Shown here: positions 32,992 through 40,095 of the stretch, piece by piece
Numbering within the stretch: the stretch's first letter is position 1
How the letters are laid out: each line of letters opens with the position of its first letter
Origin: Firmicutes bacterium ASF500
GTDB lineage: Bacteria; Bacillota; Clostridia; Oscillospirales; Oscillospiraceae
Reading direction: 5' to 3'
DNA length: 64,000 nucleotides
Assembly: GCA_000492175.2 (NCBI GenBank)
Contig: CP097573.1
Coordinates: 62,001 to 126,000, forward strand
Translations under genes and position numbers: made by a program
Notes under the pieces: generated by a model
What the model saw: only the letters and a program-made list of their open reading frames with translations
What the model was told of the DNA's origin: nothing
The model's database searches: none

Positions 32992-34594
32992 AAATGCCGA
33001 CTATGGGGCAGCCGAGCAGTACCTAACCTTTGAGCATGACGAATTTACCATGAAGCCCACACTGGACGGAAACGGGCGGCTTGTTCTCCGTGACGATTAC
33101 CGCATAGCTTCCCTTAATTGCGGCGGGGAAGATTTCGCCATAGCGTGTATGCGCTCCAATCTGAAATACGGCAAGAACCAAAGAAAAGAGGACGTAAAGA
33201 GCCACCATTACATTATCAGTTTTGACCCCCGTGACGCACAGGACAACGGCTTAACCGTAGACCGGGCGCAACAGTTAGGCGAGCAGTTCTGTAAAGAGCA
33301 TTTCCCCGGACACCAAGCCCTTGTATGCACCCACCCGGACGGGCATAACCACAGCGGCAACATTCATGTGCATATCGTAATCAATTCTTTGCGGATTGCG
33401 GAAGTGCCGCTGCTTCCCTACATGGAAAGACCAGCCGACACAAGGGAGGGCTGCAAGCACCGCTGTACGGACGCAGCTATGGAGTATTTCAAAGCGGAAG
33501 TCATGGAGATGTGCCACCGGGAAAACCTCTATCAGATTGACTTGCTGAACGGAAGCAAGAACCGTGTGACCGAGCGTGAGTATTGGGCGAAGCGGAAAGG
33601 ACAAGCCACACTGGATAAAGAGAACGCTTCCCTTGCCGCCACAGGAGAGCCGCCCAAACTCACGAAATTTGAAACGGACAAGGAGAAGCTACGGCGCACG
33701 ATCCGCACCGCCCTGTCCTCTGCTATCTCTTTTGAGGACTTTTCCGGGAAGCTGCTACAACAGGGCGTGACCGTCAAGGAGAGCCGGGGGAGGTTATCGT
33801 ATCTCACGCCGGACAGGACGAAGCCAATCACCGCCCGGAAACTGGGTGATGATTTTGACCGTGCCGCCGTACTGGAAGCACTCACCCTAAACGCACAGAA
33901 CGCCGCCAGAGCCGCCGAAAAGCCCCTACCCAAACAGGAATACCCCCGCAGCATAAAAGACCGCTTACAGCGCAACAAAGCCGCCATAAACGCCCCGAAA
34001 AATGACGGAGTACAACGCATGGTAGACATAGCAGCCAAGAAAGCCGAGGGCAAGGGGAAAGGCTACGAGAAATGGGCGACCTTGCACAATCTGAAGCAAA
34101 TGGCGGCTACCATGAGCATTTACGAGGAATCCGGCTTTTCTTCCCCGGAAGAACTGGAAGCCGCCCTTGCCGCCGCCAGTGCCGGGCTGCATGAAGTGAC
34201 CGGGAAACTGAAAGCCGTGGAAAGCACTTTGCGGGAGAAAAAGGACTTGCAGAAGCAGCTATTAGCCTACATCAAGACCAAGCCCGCCCGTGACGGATTG
34301 CGGGCGCAGAAAACGGAGAAAGCCCGGAGAGCCTACCGTGAGCAGCACGAAAGCGAGTTTATCATTTCCGAATCTGCCGCCCGGTATTTCAAAGCACATG
34401 GAATCTCCAAACTGCCAGCGTCCAAAGCCTTACAAGCGGAGATTGAGCAGCTTATGAGTGAGAAGAACAGCCTTTACAACGAATACCGGGAGAAGAAAGA
34501 AAACGTCCGGGAATTGCAGACCGTCAAGGGCAATATTGAGCAAATCCTACGCCGTGAGCCGGAACGGGGAAAGGGGCGGGAGAATGAACGGTAA
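32954..34594 (+). CDS. MobA/VirD2-like relaxase of the mobilizable element
   Basis: GTG 32954. The relaxase domain (residues ~1-200) has SHHYIISFDPRD and the metal-binding histidine motif HNHSGNIHVHIVINS; EYWAKRKGQ and a long helical C-terminal region follow. It nicks oriT and is covalently linked to the transferred strand. It is distinct in sequence from the ICE relaxase at 46736-48166. Confidence 0.9.
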   Translation: MKPLATFKHISSKNADYGAAEQYLTFEHDEFTMKPTLDGNGRLVLRDDYRIASLNCGGEDFAIACMRSNLKYGKNQRKEDVKSHHYIISFDPRDAQDNGLTVDRAQQLGEQFCKEHFPGHQALVCTHPDGHNHSGNIHVHIVINSLRIAEVPLLPYMERPADTREGCKHRCTDAAMEYFKAEVMEMCHRENLYQIDLLNGSKNRVTEREYWAKRKGQATLDKENASLAATGEPPKLTKFETDKEKLRRTIRTALSSAISFEDFSGKLLQQGVTVKESRGRLSYLTPDRTKPITARKLGDDFDRAAVLEALTLNAQNAARAAEKPLPKQEYPRSIKDRLQRNKAAINAPKNDGVQRMVDIAAKKAEGKGKGYEKWATLHNLKQMAATMSIYEESGFSSPEELEAALAAASAGLHEVTGKLKAVESTLREKKDLQKQLLAYIKTKPARDGLRAQKTEKARRAYREQHESEFIISESAARYFKAHGISKLPASKALQAEIEQLMSEKNSLYNEYREKKENVRELQTVKGNIEQILRREPERGKGRENER

Positions 34595-34970
34595 ACGCCC
34601 CTGCATGGACTACCGCCAGTACCGGGCGGCGTGTCGGCTTGTGCATGAGTGCTGTAACTATGACAACGGGAATTGTATTGCGCTGGATAACGGCGAGCCT
34701 TGCGTATGTGTGCAGAGTATCAGCTATTCCCTCTTGTGCCGCTGGTTCATTGCCGCCGTGCTGCCGCTGGACGGGAAGCTGGAAGCCGCCCTTTTGCACC
34801 GGGCAGACAGGAAACGCTGTACCGAGTGCGGCGGGTATTTTCTCCCCAAGTCCAACCGGGGGAAATACTGCCCGGATTGCGCCGCAAAAGTGCGCCGCCG
34901 GAAAGAAGCCGAGCGACAACGGAAAAGATACCACATTTCTACGCATTTAGGCTATGAAAGAAGCCCATAA
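34584..34970 (+). CDS. Cysteine-rich VLP-type zinc protein
   Basis: ATG 34584 overlaps the relaxase end by 11 bp. The 128-residue protein has an N-terminal Cys cluster (CRLVHECCNYDNGNCIALD, EPCVCVQSISYSLLCRWF) and a C-terminal zinc ribbon (CTECGGYFLPKSNRGKYCPDC). A paralogue sits in the ICE at 45218. These small proteins recur beside relaxases; their role is unknown. Confidence 0.8.
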   Translation: MNGKRPCMDYRQYRAACRLVHECCNYDNGNCIALDNGEPCVCVQSISYSLLCRWFIAAVLPLDGKLEAALLHRADRKRCTECGGYFLPKSNRGKYCPDCAAKVRRRKEAERQRKRYHISTHLGYERSP

Positions 34971-35069
34971 ATCAAGGCTTTTTAGACCGCCCTCAACGGG
35001 TAGACGATATTTATATCCTTTACCCCTCAAAACGGCGTCCTAAAGCGTAACGGAAGCCACAGACAGGAG

Positions 35070-35654
35070 GTGAGAACCATAACCGATTACATCACAGCCG
35101 ACACCGCAATGCCGCAGTTTTTCCCTTATCCCTGTTTTCTGCTGAAAATGGACTTGTCATATACCGCAAGGCTGCTCTATGCGCTGCTGCTAGACCGTAC
35201 CACCCTCTCACAGAAGAACGGCTGGCAGGACAGCGAGGGCAGGACGTATATTTTCTATCCCGTTTCGGAGATAGCGGAAACACTGGATAAAGGCAGAACC
35301 GCCATAAAATCCGCTCTGAACGAGCTGGACGCTGCCGGGCTTTTAGTGCGGGAACGCCGGGGATTTTCCGCACCGAACCGCCTTTATGTGAAAATACCGC
35401 AAGTGCCAGTGGTACAGTTTTCCGACCATATGACAGCCATACAGCCGGAAAACCGACCCTCTGATAGCCGGAAAAGCGACCCTCATAAGGACGGAAAACC
35501 GACCTTTGCGATAGCCGGAAAACCGACCCCTAACCAACTTACTATAAACCAACTAAAAGAGAACCAACAAAAAGGAGCGAGTGGGGAGCCGCCCGCCCCG
35601 TTCGGAAGATATAAAAATATTTTGCCAACGACAACGGGAAATGTCCGCAGATGA
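35070..35654 (+). CDS. RepA-type replication initiator, C-terminally altered
   Basis: GTG 35070 after ACAGGAGG. Residues ~10-120 form the RepA N-terminal winged helix (PQFFPYPCFLLKMDLSYTARLLYALLLDR, read in parts; IAETLDKGRTAIKSALNELD). The normal tail is replaced after FGRYKNI, where sequence jumps into the DnaC-like gene; the last residues (LPTTTGNVRR) are read out of frame from that gene. Confidence 0.78.
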   Translation: MRTITDYITADTAMPQFFPYPCFLLKMDLSYTARLLYALLLDRTTLSQKNGWQDSEGRTYIFYPVSEIAETLDKGRTAIKSALNELDAAGLLVRERRGFSAPNRLYVKIPQVPVVQFSDHMTAIQPENRPSDSRKSDPHKDGKPTFAIAGKPTPNQLTINQLKENQQKGASGEPPAPFGRYKNILPTTTGNVRR

Positions 35655-36163
35655 AACACGCCCGGTTCTATGTCGAGAATTGGTCGGCCATGCAGGAGGA
35701 AAACATCGGCTATCTGCTGTGGGGCGGCGTGGGGACTGGCAAAAGCTATTTTGCGGGCTGTATCGCCAATGCCCTGATGGAACAGGAAGTGGCCGTCCGC
35801 ATGACGAACTTTGCCCTGATACTCAACGACCTGACCGCCAGCTTTGAGGGCCGGAACGAGTACATAGCCAGACTGTGCCGCGCCCCGCTGCTGATATTGG
35901 ACGATTTTGGAATGGAACGTGGGACGGAGTACGGTTTGGAACAGGTCTACAACGTGATCGACAGCCGCTACCGCAGCCGCAGGCCGCTGATCGTCACCAC
36001 GAACCTCCCCTTTCAAGACTTGCAGCACCCCCAGGACACCGCCCATGCCCGCATCTATGACCGGCTGTTGGAGATGTGCGCTCCCATCCGCTTTTCGGGA
36101 GAGAATTTTCGTAAAGCCACAGCGCAGGACAAGCTGGCACGTTTGAAAAATCTGATGAACTGA
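35651..36163 (+). CDS. DnaC/IstB-like ATPase, N-terminally truncated
   Basis: The retained part has Walker A (WGGVGTGKSYFAGCI), Walker B (LLILDDFGME) and sensor 1 (IVTTNLPFQDL). In-frame sequence upstream (FANDNGKCPQMKHARF) belongs to this family but has no start of its own, so about 80-90 N-terminal residues appear lost. The first available ATG is 35651, overlapping the repA stop. It may have been a helicase loader for RepA-driven replication. Confidence 0.78.
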   Translation: MKHARFYVENWSAMQEENIGYLLWGGVGTGKSYFAGCIANALMEQEVAVRMTNFALILNDLTASFEGRNEYIARLCRAPLLILDDFGMERGTEYGLEQVYNVIDSRYRSRRPLIVTTNLPFQDLQHPQDTAHARIYDRLLEMCAPIRFSGENFRKATAQDKLARLKNLMN

Positions 36164-36175
36164 AAGGAGCCGCCT

Positions 36176-36385
36176 ATGGCAAAAGCAAAGGAGCCTGTTA
36201 TCACTGTCAGCACCGTATTCGCCGGGAGGCAGACCGACAGGCAAGCCTTTATTGACCTAATCATACAGAAAAAAGAGATTGTGAAATCACAACTTTCCCT
36301 TGACGCCGGACGTGCGGCAGGGTATAATGAAATTACTCCAAAACGCGGCATACACAGCGGGATGGAGGTCAAAAATGAGGACTAA
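36176..36385 (+). CDS. Small recombinase-associated protein, mobilizable element
   Basis: This 69-residue basic protein (MAKAKEPVITVSTVFAGRQT, DRQAFIDLIIQKKEI) has AAAGGAG upstream and overlaps the recombinase start by 11 bp. Genes of this kind stand directly before TnpX-like recombinases in many Clostridial elements. The function is unknown. Confidence 0.65.
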   Translation: MAKAKEPVITVSTVFAGRQTDRQAFIDLIIQKKEIVKSQLSLDAGRAAGYNEITPKRGIHSGMEVKNED

Positions 36386-38030
36386 CACTGTGTGTGCTGA
36401 ACCCTATCCCCAGGAGGTGAGAGCAGCTATCTATTGCCGCTTGTCCAAGGACGACGATTTGAGCGGCCCCAGCGCAAGCATCCAGAACCAGCGGGAATTG
36501 TTGTGCCGGTACTGTGAGGAACAGGGCTGGCGCGTGGCAGGGATTTTCCAGGATGACGGGTACACCGGCCTGAACATGGAGCGCCCCGACTTTCAGAAGA
36601 TGCTGGCGGCGGTTGAGCGGAAAATGTTCGATGTGGTCTTGACGAAAGACCTCTCCCGGCTGGGCCGGAACTATTTGCAGGTGGGCCAACTGCTGGAAGA
36701 TTTTTTCCCACGGCAGAAGGTACGGTATATCGCTTTGAACGATGCCGTAGACAGCGAGGTTGAGAATGAGATAACCCCGTTTCGCTCGCTGCTGAACGAG
36801 ATGTATAGCCGGGATGTGAGCAAAAAAGTCCATTCGTCCTACCTGACAAAAGCCAAGTCCGGCAAGTTTACCGGCTGTCTGGCCCCCTTCGGCTACCGCA
36901 AAGACCCGGAGGACAAAAACCATCTTCTCATTGACGAGGATACGGCCTGGATCGTCCGCAGGATTTTTGAGTGGGCGAAGAACGGCAGCGGCCCCAACCG
37001 CATCCGCCGCAGGCTGGAAGATGAAGAAATCCCCTGCCCCGCATGGTGGAACCGGCAAAAGGGATTGCGCGACCATGTAACCAAGTTTGAACGGGAGAAC
37101 CCGGAGCGAGGGCGGTTTATCTGGGACTTCACCGCTATCCAGGGCATTCTGGCAAACCCGGTCTACATCGGCGCGATTGCCTCTCAAAAGGTCAATTACC
37201 GTTTCAAAATCGGCTGGATGGGCGACAAGAAGCGGGAGGACTGGATTATTGTTGAGGGGATGCACGAGGCCATCATTGACCGGGACACTTACGATGTTGT
37301 GCAGGAGAAAGTCAAGAGCCGGAAACGCCCGGACGCATGGGGGAATTTCAGTTTGTTCGCCGGGCTGGTGAAGTGCGGACAGTGCGGCAGCACCCTGAAC
37401 ATCCGCCGCGCCAACCAAAAGGGCAACGAGCGCATCTACACCTGTTCCCGCTACAACAAGTATGGCGTGGCCCACTGTACCCAGCACCGCATCAAGTATG
37501 ATACACTCTACAACATCGTGCTGGAACAGATTAGGGCTTGTGCGAGAAAGGCCCTTGCCGATGAACAGGAGGCAGCGGCCCAGCTCCGGGAGAACTGCCA
37601 GGCGGATGAGCAGGCCGAGTGTGAGGCCATCCAGCGGAGCATTGACGAGGACAGCGAACGCATCACCGCTCTGGAACGCATTATCAGCCGGGTCTATGAG
37701 GACATGATTGCCCAGCGCATCAGCGAGGACAATTTCAACCGCATCCTGGAGAACAGCCAGACGGAGCAGGCCACGCTGAAAAACCGTGTCATGCTGAACC
37801 GGGAACGGCTGGCCCAGCAGACCCAGGAGCAGGAGGACAGCACACGCTGGCTGGAAATCATCAAGGACTATGCGGATATTCAAGAGCTGGACACTGTGAC
37901 GCTGAACCGGCTTGTTCAGAAAATCGTCATTCACGAGGACATAGACGGCGAGACTGTTCGCCAGACTGTGGAAATCCATTTCAATTTCAACGATAAGGCG
38001 GATAAACGCAGGATAATCCGCGAGAAATAA
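36375..38030 (+). CDS. TnpX-like large serine recombinase
   Basis: ATG 36375 follows ATGGAGG. The catalytic domain is AIYCRLSKDDDLSGPSASIQ with TKDLSRLGRNYLQVG; the recombinase domain has FGYRKDPEDKNHLLIDEDTA and NPVYIGAIASQK; the zinc ribbon is CGQCGSTLNI ... YTCSRYNKYG; a long coiled coil and a DUF4368-like C-terminus end the protein. It should integrate and excise the mobilizable element. It ends about 100 bp from the resumed maff-2 sequence. Confidence 0.93.
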   Translation: MRTNTVCAEPYPQEVRAAIYCRLSKDDDLSGPSASIQNQRELLCRYCEEQGWRVAGIFQDDGYTGLNMERPDFQKMLAAVERKMFDVVLTKDLSRLGRNYLQVGQLLEDFFPRQKVRYIALNDAVDSEVENEITPFRSLLNEMYSRDVSKKVHSSYLTKAKSGKFTGCLAPFGYRKDPEDKNHLLIDEDTAWIVRRIFEWAKNGSGPNRIRRRLEDEEIPCPAWWNRQKGLRDHVTKFERENPERGRFIWDFTAIQGILANPVYIGAIASQKVNYRFKIGWMGDKKREDWIIVEGMHEAIIDRDTYDVVQEKVKSRKRPDAWGNFSLFAGLVKCGQCGSTLNIRRANQKGNERIYTCSRYNKYGVAHCTQHRIKYDTLYNIVLEQIRACARKALADEQEAAAQLRENCQADEQAECEAIQRSIDEDSERITALERIISRVYEDMIAQRISEDNFNRILENSQTEQATLKNRVMLNRERLAQQTQEQEDSTRWLEIIKDYADIQELDTVTLNRLVQKIVIHEDIDGETVRQTVEIHFNFNDKADKRRIIREK

Positions 38031-38088
38031 CTGAATACCGCAACATTAAGCCCGGACAGCAGAGGAACCGGGGTAATGCTGATTGAGG

Positions 38089-38156
38089 ATGCCGCCGCCC
38101 GCCGTGGGCTGTTTCATTAACTTTGAGATGAAACAGCTCATGGCTGGCGGCGGCAT
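38089..38156. repeat. 29-bp inverted repeat at the right end of the mobilizable element
   Basis: The arms 38089-38117 and 38128-38156 match at 26 of 29 positions around a 10-bp spacer (TAACTTTGAG). The right arm is maff-2 coding sequence (MKQLMAGGGI); the left arm is a diverged copy of it in the opposite orientation. Confidence 0.85.
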
Positions 38157-38205
38157 TATCCTGCTGGGCACGACCCTGATCCCCCTGCTGTCCGGCCTGT
38201 TCTAA
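38128..38205 (+). pseudogene. maff-2, 3' part
   Basis: MKQLMAGGGIILLGTTLIPL and LSGLF-stop form the second hydrophobic segment of Maff-2, cut off from the 5' part at 28907-29047. An ATG at 38128 could in principle produce a 25-residue peptide. Confidence 0.85.
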
Positions 38206-38217
38206 GGGCGGCGCTTC

Positions 38218-39084
38218 ATGGGATTTCTCACCGACTGGATCACGAACTGGCTGAAGGAGCTGCTGATTGGCGGGATCATGGACAACCTGTCGGGGCTCTT
38301 TGATACAGTAAACGCCCGTGTCGGGGAGATCGCGGTACAAGTGGGGACAGCCCCGGCGCAATGGAACGCCGGGGTTTTCTCCCTGATCCGGCGGCTTTCC
38401 GAAACGGTGATACTGCCAATCGCCGGACTGGTCCTGACCTTTGTCGCCACCTACGAACTCATTCAACTGCTGGTGGAGCGGAATAATCTTCACGACCTGG
38501 ACTATTGGATTTTCTTCAAGTGGATATTCAAAACGGCCTGCGCCATCCTCATTCTGTCCAACACGTTCAACATTGTTATGGCGGTGTTCGACGTGGCCCA
38601 GCGGGTGGTGGCACAGTCGGCGGGGCTGATCCAGGGCTCCACGGACGTTTCCCCGGATATGCTGGCGGATCTGGAGGCGGCGCTGGAGGGGATGGACCTG
38701 GGCCCGCTGCTGGGGCTGTGGCTCCAGTCCTTTGTGGTACAGCTCACCATGACCGCGCTGAATATCGTGATCTTCGTGATCGTCTACGGGCGGATGATAG
38801 AAATATATATGCTCACCAGTTTAGCGCCCCTCCCCGTGGCGACCCTGGCAAACCGGGAGCTGGGCGGGGCCGGACAGAACTATCTCCGCTCCCTGTTCGC
38901 CGTGGGCTTCCAGGGGATGCTGATTTTGGTATGTGTGGGAATCTACGCAGTCCTCATTCAGAGTATCGCCGGAGGCGGCGACCCCATAGGGGCGATATGG
39001 GGGACCATCGGCTACACGGTGCTGCTGTGCTACTGCCTGTTCAAAACGGGAAGTATCGCCCGGAGCGTCCTGGGGGCGCATTAG
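38218..39084 (+). CDS. VirB6/TrbL-like membrane protein
   Basis: The 288-residue protein has about six membrane segments (for example TVILPIAGLVLTFVATYELI and QGMLILVCVGIYAVLI) and an N-terminal amphipathic part (WITNWLKELLIGGIMDNLSG). It stands between maff-2 and virB4 genes as in Tn1549-type modules and would form the inner-membrane channel. ATG 38218 lies 12 bp after the maff-2 stop. Confidence 0.85.
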   Translation: MGFLTDWITNWLKELLIGGIMDNLSGLFDTVNARVGEIAVQVGTAPAQWNAGVFSLIRRLSETVILPIAGLVLTFVATYELIQLLVERNNLHDLDYWIFFKWIFKTACAILILSNTFNIVMAVFDVAQRVVAQSAGLIQGSTDVSPDMLADLEAALEGMDLGPLLGLWLQSFVVQLTMTALNIVIFVIVYGRMIEIYMLTSLAPLPVATLANRELGGAGQNYLRSLFAVGFQGMLILVCVGIYAVLIQSIAGGGDPIGAIWGTIGYTVLLCYCLFKTGSIARSVLGAH

Positions 39085-39092
39085 GCCCCGGC

Positions 39093-39113
39093 CTCTGGAC
39101 ACGGTGTCCAGAG
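39093..39113. repeat. Palindrome copy 4 (after virB6)
   Basis: The arms CTCTGGACAC and GTGTCCAGAG surround G (opposite centre base to copies 1-3). Confidence 0.9.
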
Positions 39114-39138
39114 CCGGGAGGCGGAAAGGAGGGATTTT

Positions 39139-39711
39139 ATCGGGAAATACGCCGTGATCTACGCCGACCCGCCCTGGCGGTATTCCCAAAAGAATTTGCC
39201 AGGATCGGCGGAGAAGCACTACCCCACCATGAGCATAAACGACCTGTGCGCCTTGCCTGTGGCGGAGCTGGCCGCCCCGGACTGCGCCCTGTTCCTGTGG
39301 GCCACGTTCCCCCAACTCCCGGAGGCCCTGCGGCTGATCAAGGCGTGGGGCTTTCAGTATAAGAGCGTGGCCTTTGTCTGGCTGAAAAAGAACCGCAAGG
39401 CGGATAGCTGGTTTTACGGGCTGGGCTTCTGGACCAGGGCCAACGCAGAGGTGTGCCTGCTGGCGACGCGGGGCCACCCCAAGCGGCAGGCCGCTAACGT
39501 CCACCAATTCATCATTTCCCCCATAGAGGGCCACAGCAAAAAGCCGGACGAGGCCAGGGAGAAGATCATGGCCTTGCTGGGCGACGTGCCCCGCGTGGAG
39601 CTGTTCGCCCGGCAGACTGTCCCCGGCTGGGACGTGTGGGGGAACGAGGTGGAATGTACCCCCGGCCTCTGGACACGGTGTCCAGCGGCCACCACAAGAA
39701 AGGAGGGTTGA
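39139..39711 (+). CDS. MT-A70-type adenine methyltransferase, probable ATC start
   Basis: The protein has the catalytic DPPWRYSQKN motif near its N-terminus, CALFLWATFPQLPEAL, and VAFVWLKKNRK, as in MT-A70 N6-adenine methyltransferases. AAAGGAGGG (39125-39133) is five bases before ATC 39139; the first canonical codon, GTG 39154, is 20 bases away and would leave MIYADPPW. Palindrome copy 5 lies inside the last codons, extending the C-terminus (LWTRCP...). Confidence 0.82.
   Translation: MGKYAVIYADPPWRYSQKNLPGSAEKHYPTMSINDLCALPVAELAAPDCALFLWATFPQLPEALRLIKAWGFQYKSVAFVWLKKNRKADSWFYGLGFWTRANAEVCLLATRGHPKRQAANVHQFIISPIEGHSKKPDEAREKIMALLGDVPRVELFARQTVPGWDVWGNEVECTPGLWTRCPAATTRKEG
39669..39685. repeat. 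Palindrome copy 5 (inside the MT-A70 3' end)
   Basis: The arms CTGGACAC and GTGTCCAG surround G. It is translated as part of the extended C-terminus. Confidence 0.88.
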
Positions 39712-39714
39712 TTT

Positions 39715-40095
39715 TTGCCCTATGTGAATGTCCCCAATGACCTGTCCAGGGTCAAGACCAAGCTGGCCTTTAACCTCACCAAGCGGCAGCTCATTTGTTT
39801 TGGCGGCGGCGGGCTGGTGGGCGTCCCCGTGTATCTGCTGACCCGTGGGGCTGTCGGCGGGACCGGGGCCATGTTCCTCATGCTGGGGATCATGCTCCCG
39901 GCGTTCCTCATGGCGATGTACGAAAAGGACGGCCTGCCCTTTGAGAAGGTGGTGCGGAACATCATCCGCGCCCGCTTCCTCCGGCCCGGCCCCAGGCCCT
40001 ACCGAACGCAAAATATCTATGCTCCCTTTGCAGGAAAGGAGGTGTTTGAGCTTGAACATAAGGACCAAAAGCGCCGGGCCCGGAAGGGCCGGTAG
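39715..40095 (+). CDS. PrgI-family protein (VirB3-like)
   Basis: TTG 39715 after AAAGGAGGG. The 126-residue protein has YVNVPNDLSRVKTKLAFNLT, two adjacent membrane helices (QLICFGGGGLVGVPVYLLT and GTGAMFLMLGIMLPAFLMAM) and GLPFEKVVRN, typical of PrgI proteins encoded just before VirB4. It overlaps the virB4 start by 44 bp. Confidence 0.9.
   Translation: MPYVNVPNDLSRVKTKLAFNLTKRQLICFGGGGLVGVPVYLLTRGAVGGTGAMFLMLGIMLPAFLMAMYEKDGLPFEKVVRNIIRARFLRPGPRPYRTQNIYAPFAGKEVFELEHKDQKRRARKGR

Larger units (their letters stand above)
29030..38127. mobile_element. 9-kb integrative mobilizable element inside maff-2
   Basis: The insert separates the two halves of maff-2. It carries marR, a MATE pump, two Tn916-like regulators, mobC, a relaxase, a Cys-rich protein, repA, a DnaC-like gene, a small accessory ORF and a TnpX-like serine recombinase at its right end. 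It contains none of the ICE palindromes. The exact crossover bases are not resolved; boundaries are approximate to about 20 bp. Confidence 0.82.

Noticed and set aside
36369..37979. Reverse-strand 536-residue ORF over the TnpX-like recombinase
   Set aside because: Antisense shadow of a well-supported gene.
29030..38127. AC or GA as crossover of the nested guest element
   Set aside because: No symmetric arms around either dinucleotide could be aligned at both ends; the core remains unresolved.
39845..40051. N-terminal extension of virB4
   Set aside because: It overlaps prgI in another frame and lacks a ribosome binding site; TTG 40052 has AAAGGAGG.
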